A stretch of 64,000 nucleotides of DNA from positions 9,066,779 to 9,130,778 of the forward strand of contig JAJEKV010000035.1 in assembly GCA_021234155.1 (NCBI GenBank), given 5' to 3'. Below the pieces are notes generated by a model that saw only the letters and a program-made list of their open reading frames with translations, was not told the origin of the DNA and ran no database searches. The DNA comes from Isoetes taiwanensis. Taxonomy: Eukaryota; Streptophyta; Lycopodiopsida; Isoetales; Isoetaceae. This document shows, piece by piece, positions 1 to 11,340 of the stretch. Position 1 is the stretch's first letter; each line of letters starts with the position of its first letter. The position numbers were made by a program, and so were the translations under genes.

Positions 1-225
1 AATGCCAAACTAACCTCAAACGATGCCGTTTGCTTTGGCTTGGCAGAACTGCTTCACAAATCCGACCTCCTGTTAAGAATCCTTGTTATGAGAATCCGTC
101 ATAATAACTAAAGAATATGTTGTTTGACAGCAAAAAAATCCTTTGTTTAACAGGAATAATGCCAGACTAACCTCAAACGGCGCCATTTGCTTTGGCTTGG
201 CATAACTGCTTCACAAATCCATTCG
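1..225. repeat. Direct duplication, period about 159 bp
   Basis: A stretch of about 65 bp at 1-66 recurs at 160-225 with a few substitutions. Both copies run from AATGCCA through CTAACCTCAAACG to CTTCACAAATCC. The unit may extend left of the window. No coding potential is seen. It could be a small satellite or the edge of a mobile element. Confidence 0.75.
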
Positions 226-782
226 CAATGCACAATGTTTGCAGCTTGCTATTTTCCTCTTCCCACATCCATCGCCTTACAGCTTTCCACATTCGTCTAT
301 TCACCGCCTGCTGGAAGCACCTGTTTACATGGCAAGGCCATGTGGTGGCCATCCTATAGCCATGCCAGATCCACCGTATACAAGCCCCACAGCTTCTGCT
401 AGGCTATGGCTGCCTAGCACCATCGTTGGTGAGCCCCTGTTTTTCGGGTGCTCACCTTCTCCTCTTCCATGGTTTTACACCATTATTAGGGCGTACTAAG
501 AAACCTTTGCCATTCCAATTATTTTTTCCACTCTTTATGCATCTTATCTTGTTGGATTATAACATTTTAATTTAGACAATTCCGATTAATCTTTTTGGTT
601 CAAATTGTTTATTAAGTTCATTCGGACATTATCGTGCATATGACTATTCATGTTCAGTGTATGATCTCCAGGTATGCTCCCCGTGGCTCAACTAATTGGG
701 TCTATGATGCATTGTTCTGTACTCATACCATCCTTTTCACGAAAACTTTGGGCAGTATAGATTCATCATATATGCAACCTCT

Positions 783-930
783 ACCTCAAGGAATTGCGAA
801 CATTGTGCATTGCATGATCCCAAACTTCTAGGTTGTCTATTATTACTATGTCCTTGTTAAATGCATAACCTATAGCTCAAAGAATTGCGAACATTGTGCA
901 TTGTGCTTCTAGGTTGTCTATTAGTTCTAT
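783..930. repeat. Local direct duplication, about 60-bp copies
   Basis: The block GAATTGCGAACATTGTGCAT followed by CTTCTAGGTTGTCTATTA occurs near 790-843 and again near 880-925, with a small deletion between copies. It lies in AT-rich sequence without a recognisable gene; 226-782 and 931-1059 show nothing else I can identify. Confidence 0.6.
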
Positions 931-1059
931 CTGCTATTTGGCATGTGTTTTCATTTTTTTTTTTCACTTGGAGTTGTAGTTGTTTTCGTTTATTTGCGTA
1001 TTGTTTGGCTATGGAGTTCATTTTTATGGGTATTGGATGAGCATTTTGTATGTGCTCTT

Positions 1060-1077
1060 ACTTATAAATTAAGTCTT
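1060..1077. repeat. Target-site duplication, left copy (right copy 2622-2639)
   Basis: ACTTATAAATTAAGTCTT is identical on both sides of the truncated LINE and adjoins its poly-A tail here. The matching copy is at 2622-2639. Confidence 0.9.
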
Positions 1078-2621
1078 TTTTTTTTTTTGAAGAACGTATT
1101 TTACTTCATATTATACACTCAAAATATTACAAAGTACTTCCAGAAGTAAGAAATGTCCCTGAAGCATCAATCACTTTTAGATGATCACTCCATATTGGAA
1201 TTTTAATACGATCAGGCCAATTGGAGATCTGAAAGCAATTATACAACTTCTTACGAATTTCTTGAAGCACCACCTGAGAAGAAATACGCTTATCATAAAA
1301 GACCTTTCTTCGCCTTCGCTTCCATACACTCCATATTAGCCAAGACTTTGCCATGTGAAATGCAATCCTTTTAGAAGCAGTCCACTGTTTTGGATAAATA
1401 CCCAAAAGAAAGTGCTGACTATCCAAAGATACTCCAAAAAGAGAATGCAGCCAGGACCTAAGACTACTCAGCTCTGCACACAAATATAAACAATGCTCCA
1501 ATGTTTCAATGCACCGCTCACACATTGGGCAAAGTGGGCTTACTCCCGGCTTAAAGCGATGAACCATCTGATTAACTCTCAAAGAGCGATGAATCGCCTG
1601 CCAAAGTAGAACATTTACCTTTGGAGGATTATATTTAGACCAAACAAGGTTCCAGATGGAATGCCATTGAGAAGGCAAAGTCTGTAAGTGCCATTTTCGA
1701 GAAGGTGATAGAGTACTTGAGGAGGTAAGCAATCTGTAGCATGAACTTACTAGCTTCTTGCCTTCTTTAATACCTTGAACAAAGTTCCAGCATCTCTTGT
1801 TACCCACCTTCTTAATTAGAGGAAGAGCACTTGCTATATAAGCCCATATATTGATATCTTTATCCAACAACCCATATGTCTCCTGAAACCATTGCCAAGG
1901 AGCAATGTCAATACCAAAATGCCACTGTTCAATAGAAATAATACCTGCTCTCCGCCACCTCGCTTGGGAATGCACATGCATAAATTCTACAACTGGGTGT
2001 AGTTGTCCATGAGTATACAAAGGCAACCACAGAAAGGGGGAAAATGCCTGGAGACAAGCTTCCCAATCAAATGTAATCACCTGTTGGACTACCTTCCAGG
2101 CCCGAAGCAAGCCGTTCAGTACTGGAGAAGCATGTGGATAAGCTTTCAATGGATATAACAATGCCCAAGGAAGCTCAATTCTCACACCTCGCTTATGAAA
2201 AACCACACACTTCTTTACTGATTGTTTAAGTAACTTCATACCTGGTGATGCACAGTCATCTTTCAACAAACTGAACAATAGCTTAGAAGCTAAGACCTTA
2301 CCCTGTAAAGAAAGATCCAACATACCAAGTCCTCCTTGTCGTTTAAACAACATACATTTCGTCCACGCCACCTTCACAATGCCTCCTTGATCGGTACACC
2401 AGACAAAATCTCTTACAATCTTTTTTATCTCTGCAAACTTAGAAGCTGGAGCCAATAGAACCGAAACCAAATAAATATGCGTATTGTTCAAGACTGACTT
2501 AGCTACTTGAATTCTACCTGCCAAGGATAACTTTGAACCTCTCCACCAAATCAGTTGCCTTTGTAAATTTAAGATAATTTCATCCCATGCTTCATTCATG
2601 TCAATATCTAGACCAAAGGGG
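1078..2621 (-). mobile_element. 5'-truncated L1-like LINE with 18-bp target-site duplication
   Basis: The plus strand opens with a poly-T run (the poly-A tail of a minus-strand element) at about 1078-1090, followed by the reverse complement of a LINE ORF2 C-terminus. The 18-bp sequence ACTTATAAATTAAGTCTT flanks it exactly at 1060-1077 and 2622-2639, which is a textbook target-primed insertion. The element is about 1.54 kb and lacks ORF1, endonuclease and most of the RT. The identical flanks suggest recent insertion. Confidence 0.92.
1127..2599 (-). CDS. LINE ORF2 C-terminal fragment (RT thumb plus zf-RVT)
   Basis: This open frame of 490 codons encodes the C-terminal part of a plant L1-type ORF2. 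It starts in the post-catalytic RT region (WWRGSKLSLAGRIQVAKSVL, then GGLGMLDLSLQGKVLASKLL). It contains the usual connecting domain and ends in a zf-RVT type zinc finger (PLCPMCERCIETLEHCLYLC, about residues 370-390). The YADD catalytic box is absent because the element is truncated upstream, so no functional reverse transcriptase can be made. The Met at 2599 is internal to the ancestral ORF2. No stops interrupt the 490 codons, in line with a young insertion. Confidence 0.9.
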   Translation of the reverse strand: MNEAWDEIILNLQRQLIWWRGSKLSLAGRIQVAKSVLNNTHIYLVSVLLAPASKFAEIKKIVRDFVWCTDQGGIVKVAWTKCMLFKRQGGLGMLDLSLQGKVLASKLLFSLLKDDCASPGMKLLKQSVKKCVVFHKRGVRIELPWALLYPLKAYPHASPVLNGLLRAWKVVQQVITFDWEACLQAFSPFLWLPLYTHGQLHPVVEFMHVHSQARWRRAGIISIEQWHFGIDIAPWQWFQETYGLLDKDINIWAYIASALPLIKKVGNKRCWNFVQGIKEGKKLVSSCYRLLTSSSTLSPSRKWHLQTLPSQWHSIWNLVWSKYNPPKVNVLLWQAIHRSLRVNQMVHRFKPGVSPLCPMCERCIETLEHCLYLCAELSSLRSWLHSLFGVSLDSQHFLLGIYPKQWTASKRIAFHMAKSWLIWSVWKRRRRKVFYDKRISSQVVLQEIRKKLYNCFQISNWPDRIKIPIWSDHLKVIDASGTFLTSGSTL

Positions 2622-2639
2622 ACTTATAAATTAAGTCTT

Positions 2640-4867
2640 GCATTAGATTTCTTGCATAAGTATCTTGTTGGTATTTTTGATATATTACTCCCTGTGTCTA
2701 GCCCTGCCACATTTTATCAGTCTAGCATTGCGCATTTGACAGTTTTACATTTAGCTATTATTAACGTTTCTCGTTTGGTTGCGGTTGCTCCCTTGAGTTC
2801 AATAGTTCCCATTTTCTTCCTTGTTGTTGCCACATTCTTCTTTGTTTGTTTCGGTCTTTTATTCCTTTTTCTCTGTTGCTCTTGTCTAGGTTCGATTGTC
2901 GATTTTGGCTTTGTTAATGCTATCTTTCTTCTACCAGTTACTTGATTCTAGTTTGCCTTTTCCATTTCAGGTCTTCACGTTGTTTTTTGCTCCATCTCGT
3001 CTTCTGCCATGCCCCCCTTTTATTTTCATGTTGTACATAGCCCCATGTTGTATTTTTTCTAGGGTTACAACAATTCCATTCCTAAGGATTTTTTTGACAA
3101 GTTTTTTATTGCTCATCTTATTAGGCATGGTCGGCATTTCGAAAGTTCTAGTTTATTATTTTTTCATATTCTACTTACATTGATCACGCCTGTTCTTTTG
3201 CTTGCTAAAGTTGCTTCTCAATTTTATAGTTCCTTATTCTTAGTTTCTATGTCCTGGTGATGAATACATTGGATGCAATATCCAGATTCCATTTTGCATC
3301 ACAATGCCTCAAGCTAAAGTTCATATAGGAAGTTTAGACTATTACCAATTTTTTCAATGATATTTAACATGGTCTCGTGCTAACATTTGTAATGGAACCT
3401 TTTGTTACGCTTAAGTTTGAGCATTACGAACCATGTCAATTGTCCAATTTTCTGTGACTATTACGTGAATGGTTTCTTTTCCATATGACAAAGCAGTTAT
3501 CGGGATTTGCCAGCACTGCTCCATTATTATACAACATGCAGTTGCAGGTATGATTCGGCCACATGTATCTGTTAGTTTATAATTGTGAGTATTCAATTCC
3601 ATTGCGGTGCCTCGTTATTACTGTAGAAACTTGGGTTCAGATCCTTCTCTACACCCGTGCTACATATTTTTCGTATCCTCCTTGTTTGGACTTGGGTTTG
3701 CATCTTCCTTTTATAATATGAAGTGCATGTTCAGCTTCCTCTTTTAATACGGAGTGCACAGTTTCATAACATTATTCTTCGTAACTTCATGAGTCGAACT
3801 TTGTGCATGCAATGCATTATGCATAAGCTATAATTTACTGTTTAGAGCAGGCTGTGCATGCATGTGTTAGCTCTTTAATTTTATGTAATGATTGCTTTTT
3901 CCATCAGACCACATTGTCATCTTCAGCATGCCGTGGTTATTTCGGGGCTAGGCTATCAGGCCGTTGTTGGAATTTAGGGCTAAAAGGGGTTATCAACAAT
4001 ACTCCCGTCACCAATGCAAACCCAAATTGTCATTTGCATGGCATGTGTCCTAACCTCATTTTTTGAGAAAAACACCCAAAACACTTCGGAAAAAAACCAC
4101 ATAACCATCATCCAATTAAATTGGGATTATGTCAACTCCAAAAGCACGCCAACCTATAGTTGTTTTCTAATGGGTTTTTGGTTTTTCACCTCATTATTTT
4201 GCAATCGTGAAATCACATTAAAGTTGCATTTTCCTTGTGTCTTTTATATCTCGCTTGAAATATACAAAAAAATATTGCAATTTTCTTGAATTCATAACAT
4301 TATAATCCTCACGCATTTAGATGAAAGGACTATTGTATTTGACAAGTATATTACAGTTTGTGCGGATAATAAGAGCGTCCAAAATGTAAGGAGATGTCAA
4401 TAAAAAACAATGACATATTTAAATAGAAATGCCACAAAGAGTTGCCCATAATAGCTGCCCCCATGGCCCTTTTGAGCCTAGAAATGTCAATGGACCTCTC
4501 GAAATGTGTATATAAAAGCATTCAAATTACACCAACGTCGAAATCAACTCTGATTCTGGCTGCATTGAAGGGTGTTTGAAGCGGCCTAGGATGAAGAAGA
4601 GTGAGATTGACACTAGAAATTTCCCAGTAGAATGAGAGGAAAATTCGCTGAAAATTGTTGATTGCACCAGTTAGACAAGTTCTTACTGACTGTTTTCCAA
4701 GCTATCCTTAGAGTTCCCTTATAAAAGCCCCTTGTATTATCTGAGTCCATGCCTCAAGTGTTGTGGTTATTACCCATGCAAGTTGAAAACTTGTCATCAT
4801 GTTCCTCTGATCTTCCACATCGTCCAAATGTGCATTCAGAAAATCTTACCTAATTCATTTCAACAAC
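2640..4867. other. No gene recognised
   Basis: AT-rich, T-skewed sequence containing only short spurious reading frames. I see no RNA gene, terminal repeats or protein motif. Confidence 0.5.
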
Positions 4868-5345
4868 TAAAACCTGATTATGGAACAAAGCATATCACGC
4901 CAAGCGTGTATTAGCCAATATAATTTTACAGACGAAACCCCCGGGGGATGCACTTATACATAAAGGGGGTATGGCATCTGCGTTCGGAGGGTAGCAAAAA
5001 ACCCCCCTTGTATACACATTTTTAAAAGGCAATTTGACCCCTATGTGTATAGATATTGCCCCAGATTAGTGCTTAAAAACACCCCTAACCCCTAAGTATA
5101 CGTACGCAAATGGTCCAAAAAACACCCCTCCGTTGAACTCTCATGGGTTATACGCTAATGAAAGGTGAATCCCCCGGGACGAAACCTAGTTATGAAACAA
5201 AACAAAACAAAACAAATCACGCCAAGCGTGTATTGGCGAGCATCATACTACATACGAAACCTAGTTATGGAACAAAATAAATCACGCCAAGCGCGTATTA
5301 ACCAGCATAATAATATTGTAGAGGTGAAGTTGAGGACATTTTGTA
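4868..5345. repeat. Short tandem array (about 65-70 bp units) interrupted by a MITE
   Basis: Three related units carry the order TTATGGAACAAA, AATCACGCCAAGCGTGTATT, CATACGAAACC-like. They lie at about 4868-4939, 5179-5250 and 5251-5330. A 239-bp MITE sits between units 1 and 2. Each unit contains the near-palindrome CACGCCAAGCGTG (4896-4908, 5218-5230, and 5283-5295 as CACGCCAAGCGCG). Confidence 0.7.
4940..5178 (+). mobile_element. MITE copy A, 239 bp, TIR CCCGGGGGATGCAC, 8-bp TSD
   Basis: The element begins CCCGGGGGATGCAC and ends GTGAATCCCCCGGG, a 14-bp terminal inverted repeat with one mismatch. It is flanked by the perfect 8-bp duplication ACGAAACC (4932-4939 and 5179-5186). It encodes no protein. 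An almost identical copy of exactly the same length lies in the opposite orientation at 9454-9692. An 8-bp duplication is typical of hAT transposons, but the C/G-rich ends are unlike common hAT termini, so the superfamily is uncertain. Confidence 0.9.
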
Positions 5346-7350
5346 GAAGATAAAAATACCTTATATGTTAACAACAATGCGAGTTCGAAGCCGTGGATTG
5401 GAGGTTGGAGGTCAGCCATTGGAGGTTCGCGGCATGGAGTTCTAGAATTAGAGACTTTTACCACTGTGATATCTTGTTATTGTGATAGACCAATAATGCA
5501 AGTCAGCGTCATTCAAAAATATTCACTCTTTTGCAAATCACGCTTAGCGTGTTTTAGATATCTCTTACACTTGAAGAGTCATGTCTTCTTCTGCAAACTC
5601 AACATCTGAAACCATGGATTGCCTAGCATCTTGCATGAGAAATAAGCCGAATTGTAGATGTAAATATAAGTCTGACGAAGAGACTTTGTGAGATCCTTTG
5701 AAGACTAAGGCAAGGAATTCGATTGATTTAAAAACACTCACGGTTATACACAAAAGCAACCAGCCTAAAGATATCTGCAGAACTTGATTGTTTGGAACAG
5801 AAGGAATTGGAAAGGCGAAAATAGGACCTGCACAATACTGGCGGCACCGCAGCAGAGAGCCCATGGCGGAACCACAGCATGGCGGACCTGCACAATACTG
5901 GTGGAACCCATTTACCAGACAAATACTGGCAGAACCCATTTGCCAAATCAGAAGCATTTGCACCAGATGCTAAAAGCCCAAAATGGATTTGCTCAAAGCT
6001 CAAACGTAAGTCATTTTGCAGAATATGATTTTGGGTTAGAAGAATGTTGCACAGATGTATCTTCTTGCCCTGCAGCAGACGGGTGTTCTGGAGATCTGGA
6101 ACCATTCTAACAATCCCAGGCGAAAAGATTAGCCACATTCTCACTCTTCGAATTTATGGAACCAACTCCGGTGACATCTTGGCCGCATCTTTAACTGCCG
6201 CAGACATATAGAGCAACATTAAAGGCCAATGGGAAGATCAGGCATTTTAATCCGAAGAAAAGAACGGATTTTAATCTGGGATGAATAAGCTGTTTAGAAT
6301 GGATGCTTAACGGGTTTAGATGAGGAAAAAACACAGGGAAAAAAACAAGAAGACAAGGTTTTATGCTTTATAACCATACATACAGTTCAAAGTGCTTGTT
6401 GGCGATTCGGAATCTGCGATTCAAAATGTTGGATTAGTCCAAGAAAGCTCTGCTACATGAATGAACCGTCAAAGAACCTTTGTTTGCCGAAATGGTAAGG
6501 CAGGCTCAAGAACAGACATATGTGCCGAAATTGTGGTGTTTCTTCCCACCCAAGCACGAATCCAAGGAGCACGATTGATGAGGAATCCAAATATCATATC
6601 TGCAGCTTGAAACAATGAAAGAGCAAGCCATGGATCGAGCAGAAAGATGCAAGAACAAGCACAAATTGTGCTTTCAAATATTTGAATTTCACGCACGTTT
6701 TTATCTCACATGTTTGCACTTTTTGACGCACGTTTGTACTTTTTGAACTATCTTTTTTCTCGCTCACACAATTACGCAGCCAATGATACAGAAAGCATGG
6801 CTTGGAGGTCTCAGATTTGCGCGGAAACACAGACCTTAATCCTTTCTTGCCATAAGTAGATCCGGCAGCAAAAATATGAGCCTCAAAAATCCCTTTCTTG
6901 GAGATGCGGAAACAAAAATATGAGCCTCCAGGTTTTTGTATTTATTTCGTTTCTTATTTTCGTTGTGGGCTTCTGTTTTTTGCAGCCATGTTTGAAAACT
7001 AACTCTGGAGGTAAGCAGAAAAAAATGTCTTCCAGAAATTATAACCAGAACAAATTTATCCTGGTTTACAAGATCACTTGAAAATAACTCATGAAGAACT
7101 CTTCAATCCCACAATTTGTAGTAGCATCAATAACGAATGATTGCAAAAGAAGATTTGACAGTCTTTCTACACTAATAATTATGAACAGGGCCACACCCGA
7201 AGCAATCTGGAGCTAGACGTTTGATTTCGGTACACAATTCCAGGTATTTGAATTTGACGCTAAAAACATTTTGTATTTGAGTTTGCAATTTTGAAGCTTT
7301 CTTATCTAGGTTTTGTTTAGGTATTTTCGCATATGGCCTTCCACCATATT
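5346..7350. other. No gene recognised
   Basis: This stretch contains a variant palindrome CACGCTTAGCGTG at 5539-5551. It also has two copies of GGACCTGCACAATACTGG near 5825 and 5885, and a third partial ATACTGGCAGAACCCATTTG near 5923. The overlapping reading frames on both strands at 5565-6144 look like by-products of these repeats, not genes. Confidence 0.45.
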
Positions 7351-7485
7351 CACGCCAAGCGTGTGTATTTCAAGCGTATCTTTGGCTTATTTTGACTTTT
7401 TATAATTTTGGTTATTTCACGCCAAGCGTGTGTATTTCAAGTGTATCTTTGGCTTATTTTGACTTTTTATAATTTTAGTTATTTT
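7351..7485. repeat. Tandem duplication of 67 bp headed by CACGCCAAGCGTG
   Basis: Two adjacent copies begin at 7351 and 7418. Each starts with the inverted repeat CACGC-CAA-GCGTG and continues GTATTTCAAG, TATCTTTGGCTTATTTTGAC, TTTTTATAATTTT. They differ by only a few bases. The same 13-bp palindrome heads the units near 4.9-5.3 kb. A protein-binding site or a foldback terminus is possible; nothing in the sequence decides between them. Confidence 0.8.
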
Positions 7486-8276
7486 CTAGTTATATCAAAA
7501 TTTCTAGTCCATTTTTGGCTTATTTTCACTTTAACAGGTAATTGTTCTTCTTAATTATTTTTGAGCTAAATCTATCGTTTTGGGGTTTCTTTTTTTAGGT
7601 GTATCAAATTGTTGGGACATGTGTTAGGCTTTTCTAGCTTATTTTCAAGGTACACTAAATACTTTTTACATGATAGGATAAGCTTGATTGAATATATTGT
7701 TATCTTTAGAATATGAATATCATGTTTGTGTAGTTAGATAGAAAGAAGCTTACATACACTTTTCAAATCAGTATTGGCCTGGCCAAAGAGGTTATTTTTT
7801 GAGTCCTTTTCCTTTTAGACTATTTTAAGACAATTAGAACTTTTATTTAGGAGAGTGAATCCATGTTTAGTATGGCATAGCTAATTGGAATTTTTAGGAA
7901 TAGAAAACATGTTTGGTATGGCACCAAGACTTCTGGTTCATTATATTATTTAGAGTTGTGATATGGCACTAACATAGAGATTTCTATTTCTTTTGCAGCT
8001 CATCTCTTTTTACCAAGCTTTTAAATTGTGAGCCTCATTTTTCACATCAATTTTAAAAAATTATACTCATTTGTAGTCTTAATAGCTTTGATAAGAATGC
8101 CATGATGCTATTATATGTATGCGAGGATGAGTTCCATTTTGGACCACATAAAAAAGTCAATTCATCTCAAAAACAAACAATGAAAGTTATCGGGATTGGG
8201 ATAATGGGTGGAGAAACATTGTAATTTCATAAAACATATGATGGAATATATTACGTGCGAAATTGTGAAATATTGT
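7486..8276. other. No gene recognised
   Basis: AT-rich spacer downstream (minus-strand sense) of the decayed gene at 8277-16458. No structured element was seen. Confidence 0.45.
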
Positions 8277-8990
8277 CTATTCTATAAGTAATATGATATT
8301 ACGTTTTGATATATATATGCTACTAAAAACATGCAATATAAAATTTGTCCCAAAATTAAGACATAATCCCAATTTAATTGAATGATGGTTACATCTAAGT
8401 TCCCCCCCTTCATTGTATACAGATTTTGCTGCAGCATTACACTCTTGTTCAAAACATGTATCTACACCATTGGGATCTACATTTGCAATATCTTCAAGGG
8501 TGGACCTTATATTCTCCATAATTGTCTTCTCAACACCCTCATCTTCCCCTTCTTTGTTCAGATCTATGTGCACTTTCCTTCTCAATGGATACTTTCTAGT
8601 CTCCCCAATTTTTTTCTTGTTCTGCTTGGCCTCAGTTCCTTTTTTCTTGCCAGTCACAACTTCTTTCACTTTGATCTTGCTACTGTCCTTCCCTTTCTTC
8701 TTCTCAACTAAATCATCCTTCTTCGGCATTTCCTGCTTTTGTTTCTTCTTCTTTGGAGCGTCCAAGAAACATTCAACCTCACTCTCGTTAAGACCTGCTT
8801 CTGAACCATCTACCTTCTCATCCCCAATTTTACCACTGCTTCTTAACTGCCTTGGGCTCAACGTATTAGATTGGTCACCTAACTCTGCAAGATCTGCCTC
8901 AAAATTAGCGTCATCCCTTGCATGTCTCAACCTCCTCTTTCTGCTAGTAGAAGGGGACTGCAACTGCTCAGGCAGAACATTTATTGGCTC
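8277..8990 (-). pseudogene. Lys-rich C-terminal block of the split gene
   Basis: The block encodes a low-complexity basic tail with clustered NLS-like motifs (SRKRRLRHARDD; PKKKKQKQEMPKKDD; KYPLRRKVHIDLNKEGEDEG) and then an acidic/neutral C-terminus. The ATG-initiated frame is 228 codons (8963-8277), but the frame is open upstream to about 8990 and clearly continues the previous block after a frameshift. Chromatin or nuclear localisation is an inference from composition only. Confidence 0.55.
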
Positions 8991-9004
8991 AACATCAGGC
9001 TGAG

Positions 9005-9445
9005 CTATTTTGATCCCAAATCAGGCCGATCTGTCTTTGATCCCACATCAGATTTCTTATTAGTTAATTTAGGATCAAAAGAAGCAACCTGCTCCATTGC
9101 TGTTGGAGTACTCATACCAAGCTCAATATAAAGGTCTTCAAGAATATGACAGTCTTTCAAACGTCTCTCTTCCTTCAACAATGCAGCACACATCACATGA
9201 TATTCATGTTCACAATCAAGAACTATGGACATCTTGTATTTATCATGAAAACTTAAACCACAAACAATACAATAACTTTGCAAAAAACATGGTAGCTTTC
9301 TTTTGATGGTGTTGATGCAGAAAGGAGAGTTGGTCATCTGCCCCAGACTTTCAAGGTGGCTCACATGTTCTTTTGCTGCATTTATCTTAGCATCATTTTC
9401 AATTATCTGAGCTTCTAATGACTCCTTCTTCACAATCAGAAGTGG
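9005..9445 (-). pseudogene. Zinc-finger-like block of the split gene
   Basis: The frame continues the coiled coil (VKKESLEAQIIENDAKINAA) and then encodes CIVCGLSFHDKYKMSIVLDC followed by EHEYHVMCAALL. This gives a Cys-X2-Cys, then Cys-X-His-X2-His-X2-Cys spacing that resembles an incomplete RING-H2 or PHD-like finger. The frame ends in a TAG at about 9003. A one-base shift at the AAAA run there would join it to the next block (IAQPDVEPINVLPEQLQSPS). Confidence 0.55.
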
Positions 9446-9453
9446 ATCTAGAC

Positions 9454-9692
9454 CCCAGGGGATTCACCTTTCATTAGCGTATAACCCATGAGAGTTCAAC
9501 GGAGGGGTGTTTTTTAGACCATTTGCGTACGTATACTTAGGGGTTAGGGGTGTTTTTAGGCACTGATCTGGAGCAATATCTATACACATAGGGGTCAAAT
9601 TGCCTTTTAAAAATGTGTATACAAGAGGGGTTTTTTGCTACCCTCCGAACGCAGATGCCATACCCCCTTTATGTATAAGTGCATCCCCCGGG
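9454..9692 (-). mobile_element. MITE copy B, 239 bp, 8-bp TSD ATCTAGAC
   Basis: Second copy of the CCCGGGGGAT-ended MITE, inverted relative to copy A at 4940-5178. Here the left end reads CCCAGGGGATTCAC and the right end GTGCATCCCCCGGG. The 8-bp flanks ATCTAGAC are identical at 9446-9453 and 9693-9700. Both copies are 239 bp and nearly identical, so both transposed recently on an evolutionary scale. This copy interrupts the coding sequence of the split gene. Confidence 0.92.
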
Positions 9693-9700
9693 ATCTAGAC

Positions 9701-9914
9701 TCTAAAGATTCACATGCATACTCTTCAAACATCAATTTTTTTTCCAAGTCTGTGATTTCTAGCTCCAATTCCTTTGTACTAATCAAAGTTCTCTTCTTGG
9801 CAATAGTAGACTTCAGCTTTTCCATATTACTTCTTTTTTCAGACAAACCTTTTAAAAATCTTATCATTTGATAAATCTTCAGCATCCAGGCTAACAACAA
9901 TATCTTGCATTTCC
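9701..9914 (-). pseudogene. Coiled-coil block of the split gene
   Basis: Minus-strand frames here encode a heptad-rich segment (KGLSEKRSNMEKLKSTIAKK, then LELEITDLEKKLMFEEYACE). On one side lies the LTR element insertion (TSD TTTTC at 9915-9919). On the other is MITE copy B (TSD ATCTAGAC at 9693-9700). A frame change at the run GATTTTTAAAAGG near 9855 disconnects it from the upstream block. Translation past 9701 in this frame reads into MITE sequence, so the last residues of the long ORF here are transposon-derived. Confidence 0.55.
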
Positions 9915-9919
9915 TTTTC

Positions 9920-10120
9920 TGTAAGGAACCTTAGGACAAAAAGATACATACGTTTATACATGTATTTGTACAGTACTTTTGTACGTGTCTTTTGGTTCAT
10001 GTCTTTTCACATGAAGAAAAGACCACAATTTTGTACATTTTTGTTAACTTGGAATAAGAGATGTAGTTTAGGAACTGATGGTCTATTCATGGATGCATCT
10101 TTTGTTCCTTGTTCCTTACA
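9920..10120 (+). repeat. Left LTR, 201 bp
   Basis: Starts TGTAAGGAACC and ends GTTCCTTACA. Compared with the right LTR it has 17 extra bases (TAGTTTAGGAACTGATG near 10063-10079) bounded by GATG, and a few substitutions. The right LTR may have lost the segment between GATG repeats. The sequence after it (TATGGTACTCATCTCC) is a weak primer-binding-site candidate. Confidence 0.88.
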
Positions 10121-10669
10121 TATGGTACTCATCTCCTTCGCCAGATGGTCCGGAAGAAGTCCCTGCTGGCATAAGTGGAGGTTGTAACGGCCATTCCGAT
10201 ATGGATATTGGCCAAGAAAGGCTTTGTGATCTGACAAGATATTAAGACTGTTTATGGCATCCTTATTGCCGGAATTCTGCCATAGCCAGGACTTGGCGCT
10301 TTCCAAGCGTCACCGCGAACAGGCATTTGCGCTGAACGGTAGGAAGAAAAGAAGAGAAAAGAATTTTTTTTAAAGTTTCAAAAGATTAATAAATGTTTCT
10401 ATAAGTTGGTTAAGAGGCATTCTTAAGAATTATATTTTCAAATGGTAGAGGTTCAATCCTCACTTAAACCAAGTACGCATCACTTTGGGATTTTTTTTTA
10501 AAATCCGTTAAGGCAAGTTTCAAGAGGACATAAAATCCATTAAGAGAGGTTCCTAGAGGGATTTTAAGACAATTCTTACAAGAAAAATTTCCCTATTCCT
10601 TACAAGAACCTTTGCAAAGGGAAAATTTTTACCCTTTGTTATTAAATGTTATAAGATCATAACCCTATG

Positions 10670-10700
<31 letters not shown>

Positions 10701-11340
10701 TGAGGAAAAGGAAGGATTATATTACTCATAAATTAAAAACATACAAAATAAGGCTCAGAGCCCATAACAGAAAAAATTAAAACAGTAATATAGTAGCAGT
10801 AGATCCAATTAGCCATTTGACACAAAATGTAGACTGTCTGATCTGATGATCACCTTCAGAGCCATATACCAGAAGAGGGAACATGATTTTGGGAAATTGG
10901 AGTAACAGCAGAAGGAGTGGGCAATGGAGATAGATACAGTAATGAATCCGGAATGGCAGGGAGGTCAGGGAAGGAGTGTGTAGCATTAAGGTTCAATGAA
11001 AAACAAGGGGGGGCAAGCCAATTGATCTCAGCCCAGGAGGGGGTCAGCAGCAACAGTTCATCAATGGGGACCTGAATAATATCCAACAAAACACCAGCTG
11101 CAGCTTCACATCTACCCTTGTGATAATAATACATGGACCTTAAGCATGAAAATTGACTTTCTGTGAGAAGACGATTATGAGCTCCAATAAACTTGTGCAA
11201 GATATGAGCGTTGTAAGCTTCCTTGAGCAGAAATTTTAACCAAAAAGTAGCCCCCCTTACAGCTGCACGGGAGTCCCCCGAATGGTGAGTGGGTACATCA
11301 TCAGGAGAATTGTCCTCCTAAAACCACGGACCACACTTGT

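Noticed and set aside
5565-6144. Overlapping 108-138 codon frames on both strands
   Set aside because: They overlap in several frames over a small internal repeat (CCTGCACAATACTGG), have no recognisable domain and show no consistent codon bias.
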